A stretch of 64,000 nt of DNA from Imbricaverruca yamaguchii (taxonomy: Eukaryota > Arthropoda > Thecostraca > Neoverrucidae), in contig JAOTOL010001477.1 of the NCBI GenBank assembly GCA_034440575.1, positions 558,001-622,000 of the forward strand, written 5' to 3'. The notes under the pieces were generated by a model, which was given only the letters and a program-made list of their open reading frames with translations, was not told where the DNA came from and did not search any database. How positions within the stretch are numbered: position 1 is the first letter of the stretch; every line of letters starts with the position of its first letter. Made by a program: the position numbers and the translations under genes. Shown one piece after another: positions 62,901-64,000 of this stretch.

Positions 62901-64000
62901 CTGGACACTGGACTAGTGTGTGGATGTACCGGCTGGACACTGGACTGGTGTGTGGATGTACCGGCTGGACACTGGACTGGTGTGTGGATGTGCCGGCTGG
63001 ACACTGTATAAGATGTGGGGATGTGCCGGCTGGACACTGGACTAATGGGTGGATGTGCCGGCTGGACACTGTATAAGATGGGCGGATGTGCCGGCTGGGC
63101 ACTGGACTGGTAGGTGGATGTGCCGGCTGGACACTGCATAAGATGTGTGGATGTGCCGGCTGGACACTATATAAGATGTGTGGATGTGCCGGCTGGACAC
63201 TGGACTGATGTGTGGATGTGCCGGCTGGACACTGTATAAGATGTGTGGATGTGCCGGCTGGACACTGGACTAATGGGTGGATGTGCCGGCTGGACACTGC
63301 ATAAGATGTGTGGATGTGCCGGCTGGACACTATATAAGATGTGTGGATGTGCCGGCTGGACACTGGACTGATGGGTGGATGTGCCGGCTGGACACTATAT
63401 AAGATGTGTGGATGTGCCGGCTGGACACTGGACTGATGGGTGGATGTGCCGGCTGGACACTGTATAAGATGTGTGGATGTGCCGGCTGGACACTGGACTA
63501 ATGGGTGGATGTGCCGGCTGGACACTGTATAAGATGTGTGGATGTGTCGGCTGGACACTGTATAAGATGTGTGGATGTGCCGGCTGGACACTGGACTGAT
63601 GGGTGGATGTGCCGGCTGGACACTGGACTGGTGGGTGGATGTGCCGGCTGGACACTGTATAAGATGGGCGGATGTGCCGGCTGGGCACTGGACTGATGGG
63701 TGGATGTGCCGGCTGGACACTGTATAAGATGTGTGGATGTGCCGGCTGGACACTGGACTAATGGGTGGATGTGCCGGCTGGACACTGTATAAGATGTGTG
63801 GATGTGCCGGCTGGACACTGGACTGGTGGGTGGATGTACCGGCTGGACACTGGACTGGTGGGTGGATGTGCCGGCTGGACACTGGACTAATGGGTGGATG
63901 TGCCGGCTGGACACTGTATAAGATGTGTGGATGTGGCGGCTGGAGACTGCACTGATGGGTGGATGTGCCAGCTGGACACTGGACTGGTGGGTGGATGCGC
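59916..64000. repeat. 32/33-bp minisatellite array, continuing beyond the window
   Basis: Roughly 120 units of two interspersed types: GATGTGCCGGCTGGACACTG followed by TATAAGATGTGTG (33 bp), or the same start followed by GACTGATGGGTG (32 bp). The first 200 bases hold hybrid units linking it to the 42-bp array. Minus-strand frames of 400-750 codons here are repeat artefacts. Confidence 0.97.

Overview
The window looks like nuclear DNA of an invertebrate animal, most likely an arthropod. Three things suggest this: a split gene for a class IV POU homeodomain factor (POU4, the Brn3/acj6/unc-86 family), several decayed non-LTR retrotransposons, and very abundant micro- and minisatellites. There is no sign of bacterial gene organisation, CRISPR arrays or plasmid functions. 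The species cannot be named from this sequence.

The only convincing host gene is POU4 on the + strand. One exon (about 26904-27179) carries the POU-IV box. A second exon (36834-37508) carries the whole POU-specific domain, the linker and the homeodomain, and ends in a stop. They are joined in phase 0 across an intron of about 9.6 kb. The exon for the extreme N-terminus was not found and probably lies upstream.

Layout: 1-1140 is the 3' part of a broken non-LTR reverse transcriptase, followed by a likely tRNA-derived SINE (1838-2028). At 2838-5213 there is a GT microsatellite, then 20-bp and 33-bp tandem arrays. The stretch 5.4-25.3 kb is mostly unrecognised single-copy DNA, with GC-rich islands (15.9-16.7 and 22.8-24.1 kb) and an antisense L2/CR1-like element (19.7-20.9 kb). 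A 72-bp array (25.4-26.85 kb) runs into the POU4 splice acceptor. The POU4 intron holds an antisense non-LTR element (ORF1 plus endonuclease and the start of RT), a 36-bp array, a GC-rich island and an inverted-repeat array of about 21-bp units. Downstream of POU4 come GC-rich islands alternating with arrays of 51, 60, 24, 40, 35, 75, 42 and 32/33 bp; the last runs off the window end.

Tandem repeats fill roughly a quarter of the window. Most of the long open frames here exist only because a repeat unit lacks stop codons, and they should not be read as genes. The most informative observations are: a 1.18-kb retroelement insertion with an 11-bp target-site duplication inside the 51-bp array; a perfect 21-bp-arm hairpin in a retroelement gag frame; an array carrying 23 copies of a perfect 5' splice-site consensus; minisatellite sequence at the POU4 acceptor; and the repeated pairing of GC-rich, homeodomain-motif-containing islands with minisatellites around a neural regulator gene.
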